Notes under the pieces: generated by a model
Databases searched by the model: none
The model's input: only the letters and a program-made list of their open reading frames with translations
What the model was told of the DNA's origin: nothing
Translations under genes and position numbers: made by a program
Part shown: positions 59,801 to 64,000 of the stretch, in pieces
Numbering within the stretch: the stretch's first letter is position 1
Layout of the letters: every line of letters starts with the position of its first letter
Assembly (NCBI GenBank): GCA_963082875.1
Contig: OY720102.1
Coordinates: 9,150,990-9,214,989, forward strand
Direction: 5' to 3'
Origin: Corella eumyota
Lineage: Eukaryota > Chordata > Ascidiacea > Phlebobranchia > Corellidae
Length of the DNA stretch: 64,000 nucleotides

Positions 59801-62800
59801 CTCTTTCATTTTATAAATAAATATCTTACTATTTGTGGTGCGTAATAATTTTAAAGAAAATGAATTTAAAAATTTAACTTTTAAGGAAACTTTAAATATT
59901 ATTAACGTATTATATTATCAAATGTAATATGACACGTCCCCTTCAAGCTAAAGTCATAAGACATAAGCTTTAATTGTTGAGTGGGGGAACCCACAGATAA
60001 TTGCACATTTGTTCTTACATCTTATAAATAAATATATTACTATTTGTGGTGCGTTATAATTTTAAAGAAAATAATTTTAAAAATATAAATTTTATGGAAA
60101 TTTAAAAATTATTATCGAACATGTCAACTTTTGTTAAATTATTCTTCCGTTGATATAAGTTCGTTATCTAAATTTTTTTAAATCTAGGTTTGAAAATGTT
60201 AGGAATTACTGCATTTTTACCAATTCACAATATCAATTGTAATATGATACGTCCCTTATAAGCTAAAGTCATAAAACATTAGTTGAAGTTGTTCAGGGGG
60301 GGCCCCATAGATAATTGCACATTTGCTCTTACATCTTATAAATAAATATCTTACTATTTGTGGTGCGTAATAATTTAAAAAAAATTAATTTTAAAAATTT
60401 TACTTTTATGGAAAATTTAAAAATTATTACCGTATCTTATAATCAAATGTAATATGACACGTCCACTTCAAGCTAAATTAATAAAAAAGTAGCTCAAATT
60501 GTTGAGTGGGGTGAGCCCCACAGATAATTGCACATTCGCTCTTACATCTTATAAATAAATATCTTACTATTTGTGGTGCGTAATATTTTTATAAAAATAA
60601 TTTTTAAAATTCATCTTTTAAGAAAATTTAAAAATTATTACCTTATCATATTATCAAATGTAATATGACACGTCCCCTTTAAGCTAAAGTTATAAGACAT
60701 TAGCTAAAATTGTTGAGTGGGGAGACCACTCAGATAATTGCACATTTGCTCTTTATCTTATAGATAAATATCTTACTATTTGTGGTGCGTAATATTTTTA
60801 TAAAAATAATTTTAAAAATTCATCTTTTGAGGAAATTTTAAAAAGTATTACCGTATTATATTATCAAATGTAATATGACACGTCCACTTTAAGCTAAAGT
60901 TATAAGACTTCAGCTTTAATTGTTCAGTGGGGGGAGCCCACAGAAAATTGCACACTTGCTCTTACATCTTATTAATAAATATCTTACCATTTGTGGTGCC
61001 TAATAATTTTAAAGAAAATAATTTTACAAATTTTGCTTTTATGGAACTTTAAAATTTATTATTGAACATGTTAATTTTTGTTAAATTGTTCTTCCGTTGA
61101 TATCAGTTTGATTATAATTTTTTTTAAATCTAAATTTATAAATGTTAAGAATTACCGCATTTTTACCTTATTACAATATCAAATGTATTATAACACGTCC
61201 CTTTTAAGCTAAAGTCATAAGACATTAGTTTAAATTGTTGGGAGGAAGCCAAGAGATAATTGCACATTTGCTCTTACATCTAATAAATAAATATTTTACT
61301 ATTTGTGGTGTGTAATAATTTTAAAGAAAATAATTTTAAAAATTTAACTTTTAAGGAAACTTTAAATATTATTACCGTATTATATTATCAAATGTAATAT
61401 GACACGTACCCTTCAAGCTAAAGTCATAAGACATTAGCTTAAATTGTTGAGGGCGGACCCTATAGATAATTGCACATTTGCTCTTACATCTTATAAATAA
61501 ATACCTTACTATTTGTGGTGCGTAATATTTAAAAAAAAATTAATTTTAATAATTTTACTTTTATGGAAAATTTAAAAATTTTTATCGAATCTGTTAACTT
61601 TTGTTAAATTATTCTTCCGTTGATATAAGTTCGTTATCTAAATTTTTTTAAATCTAGGTTTGAAAATGTTAGGAATTACGGCATTTTTACCATTTCACAA
61701 TATCAAATGTAATATAACACGTCCCTTTTAAGCTAAAGTCATAAAACATTAGTTTAAGTTGTTGAGGGGGGGTACCCTGTAAATAATTGCACATTTGCTC
61801 TTACATCTTATAAATAAATATTTTATTATTTGTGGTGTGTAATAATTTTAAAGAAAATAATTTTAAAAATTTAACTTTTAAGGAAACTTTAAATATTATT
61901 ACCGTATTATATTATCAAATGTAATATGACACGTCCCATTTAAGCTAAAGTCATAAGACATTAGCTTAAATTGTTGACGGCGGATCCCATAGATAATTGC
62001 ACATTTGCTCTTACATTTTATAAATAAATACCTTACTATTTGTGGTGCGTAATATTTAAAATAAAAATTAATTTTAATAATTTTACTTTTATGGAAAATT
62101 TAACAATTTTTATCGAATCTGTTAACTTTTGTTAAATTATTCTTCCGTTGTTATAAGTTCGTTATCTAAATTTTTTTAAATCTAGGTTTGAAAATGTTAG
62201 GAATTACCGCATTTTTACCATTTCACAATATCAAATGTAATATAACACGTCCCTTTTAAGCTAAAGTCATAAAACATTAGTTTAAGTTGTTGAGGGGGGT
62301 ACCCTATAAATAATTGCACATTTGCTCTTACATCTTATAAATAAATATTTTATTATTTGTGGTGTGTAATAATTTTAAAGAAAATAATTTTAAAAATTTA
62401 ACTTTTAAGGAAACTTTAAATATTATTACCGTATTATATTATCAAATGTAATATGACACGTACCCTTCAAGCTAAAGTCATAAGACATCAGCTTAAATTG
62501 TTGAAGGCGGACCCCACAGATAATTGCACATTTGCTCTTACATCTTATAAATAAATATCTTACTATTTGTGGTGCGTATTAATTTTAAAGAAAATAATTT
62601 TACAAATTAAACTTTAAATATTATTACCGTATCATATTATCAAACGTAATATGACACGTCCCCTTCAAGCTAAATTAATAAAAAATTAGCTCAAATTGTT
62701 GCGTGGGGTGGGCCCCACAGATAATTGCACATTCGCTCTTACATCTTATAAATAAATATCTTACTATTTGTGGTGCGTAATATTTTTATATAAATAATTT

Positions 62801-64000
62801 TTAAAATTAATCTTTTAAGAAAATTTAAAAATTCATACCGTATCATATTATCAAATGTAATATGACACGTCCAATTTAAGCTAAAGTTATAAGACATTAG
62901 CTTAAATTGTTGAGTGGTGGGACCCCACAGATAATTGTACACTTGCTCTTACATCTTATAAATAAATATCTTACTATTTGTGGTACGTAAGATTTTTATA
63001 AAAATAATTTTAAAAATTCATCTTTTGAGGAAATTTTAAAAATTATTACCGTATTATATTATCAAATGTAATATGACACGTCCACTTTAAGCTAAAGTTA
63101 TAAGACTTCAGCTTTAATTGTTGAGTGGGGGGAGCCCACAGAAAATTGCACACTTGCTCTTACATCTTATTAATAAATATCTTACCATTTGTGGTGCCTA
63201 ATAATTTTAAAGAAAATAATTTTACAAATTTTGCTTTTATGGAACTTTAAAAATTATTATTGAACATGTTAATTTTTGTTAAATTGTTCTTCCGTTGATA
63301 TCAGTTTGATTATAATTTTTTTTAAATCTAAATTTATAAATGTTAAGAATTACCGCATTTTTACCTTATTACAATATCAAATGTAATATAACACGTCCCT
63401 TTTAAGCTAAAGTCATAAGACATTAGTTTAAATTGTTGGGAGGAAGCCAAGAGATAATTGCACATTTGCTCTTACATCTAATAAGTAAATATTTTACTAT
63501 TTGTGGTGTGTAATAATTTTAAAGAAAATAATTTTAAAAATTTAACTTTTAAGGAAACTTTAAATATTATTACCGTATTATATTATCAAATGTAATATGA
63601 CACGTACACTTCAAGCTAAAGTCATAAGACATTAGCTTAAATTGTTGAGGGCGGACCCCATAGATAATTGCACATTTGCTCTTACATCTTATAAATAAAT
63701 ACCTTACTATTTGTGGTGCGTAATATTTAAAAAAAAATTAATTTTAATAATTTTACTTTTATGGAAAATTTAAAAATTTTTATCGAATCTGTTAACTTTT
63801 GTTAAATTATTTTTCCGTTGATATAAGTTCGTTATCTAAATTTTTTTAAATCTAGGTTTGAAAATGTTAGGAATTACGGCATTTTTACCATTTCACAATA
63901 TCAAATGTAATATAACACGTCCCTTTTAAGCTAAAGTCATAAAACATTAGTTTAAGTTGTTGAGGGGGGGTACCCTATAAATAATTGCACATTTGCTCTT
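56861..64000 (+). repeat. Satellite array, ~31 monomers of two lengths (about 211 and 315 bp), higher-order
   Basis: Tandem monomers anchored on GCACATTTGCTCTTACATCT. Starts: 56861, 57072, 57285, 57496, 57706, 58021, 58231, 58432, 58642, 58853, 59064, 59275, 59581, 59792, 60003, 60316, 60530, 60740, 60950, 61262, 61472, 61789, 61999, 62316, 62526, 62726, 62936, 63148, 63460, 63670, 63986. Most are 210-213 bp, two are 200-201, and eight are 306-317 through an insert of about 105 bp (TTAAATTATTCTTCCGTTGA, AAATCTAGGTTTGAAAATGT). Common parts: ATTTGTGGTGCGTAATA, TATTATCAAATGTAATATGA, ACACGTCCC. The series 60950-63148 repeats from 63148 (period 2198 bp). No open frame. It runs off the right edge. 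Confidence 0.97.

Noticed and set aside
56861-64000. A CRISPR-like or gene-coding repeat array
   Set aside because: Units are over 200 bp, diverged throughout and without spacers, and no frame stays open across units. It is an ordinary eukaryotic satellite pattern.

Overview
The window is about 70% A+T eukaryotic DNA with short GT-AG introns, metazoan protein families and a dense load of decayed mobile elements. One host gene can be read end to end: a six-exon secreted collagen-plus-fibrinogen-domain (ficolin-like) gene at 23.3-26.6 kb. Such a gene, with the compact introns and high A+T, suits an invertebrate deuterostome and possibly a tunicate; the species cannot be fixed from the sequence.

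Region by region. (1) 0-13.3 kb is a three-layer nest. The oldest layer is a decayed TTAA-type transposon ('copy 2'): DDE transposase on the minus strand, facing a P2X7-receptor ballast-like gene on the plus strand. A LINE (about 3.5-11.27 kb; ORF1, a PHD finger, endonuclease, reverse transcriptase and poly-A tail) lies inside its transposase gene. A second member of the same transposon family ('copy 1', 4583-7678) lies inside the LINE's PHD-finger codons, with exact TTAA duplications. (2) 13.5-21 kb holds a hAT fragment, duplicated non-coding blocks, a PIF/Harbinger element with a facing accessory gene, a Gypsy-type fossil fragment and a hAT/ZMYM1-like transposase with its terminal repeat. 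(3) 21-27 kb holds a 30-bp minisatellite and the ficolin-like gene, whose last intron carries a 1.37-kb TTAA-flanked non-autonomous element. (4) 27.5-35 kb holds a hAT relic, a 763-bp hAT-like MITE with exact 8-bp duplications, and a Mutator-like element with a SWIM finger and a linked Ulp1 protease-PHD gene. (5) 35.3-43.4 kb is a segmental rearrangement: a tRNA-Ser array in two opposite-facing halves, an inverted repeat around it and a 2.5-kb direct duplication. (6) 43.5-56 kb holds more relics: piggyBac, a third copy of the THAP/TTAA family, a Harbinger 5' end, a MULE-like transposase, a tRNA-derived SINE, a MITE, and a 2.3-kb element with long inverted arms. (7) 56.86-64 kb is a satellite array with two monomer lengths (about 211 and 315 bp) and a 2.2-kb higher-order period, running off the window.

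The leading candidate for an undescribed system is the two-gene TTAA transposon: a THAP/DDE transposase (probably Kolobok-like) facing a small cysteine-rich gene related to the P2X7 cytoplasmic ballast domain. The convergent pair occurs in two independent copies. In the younger one the transposase has lost its catalytic core, while the P2X7-like gene still reads as three clean exons.
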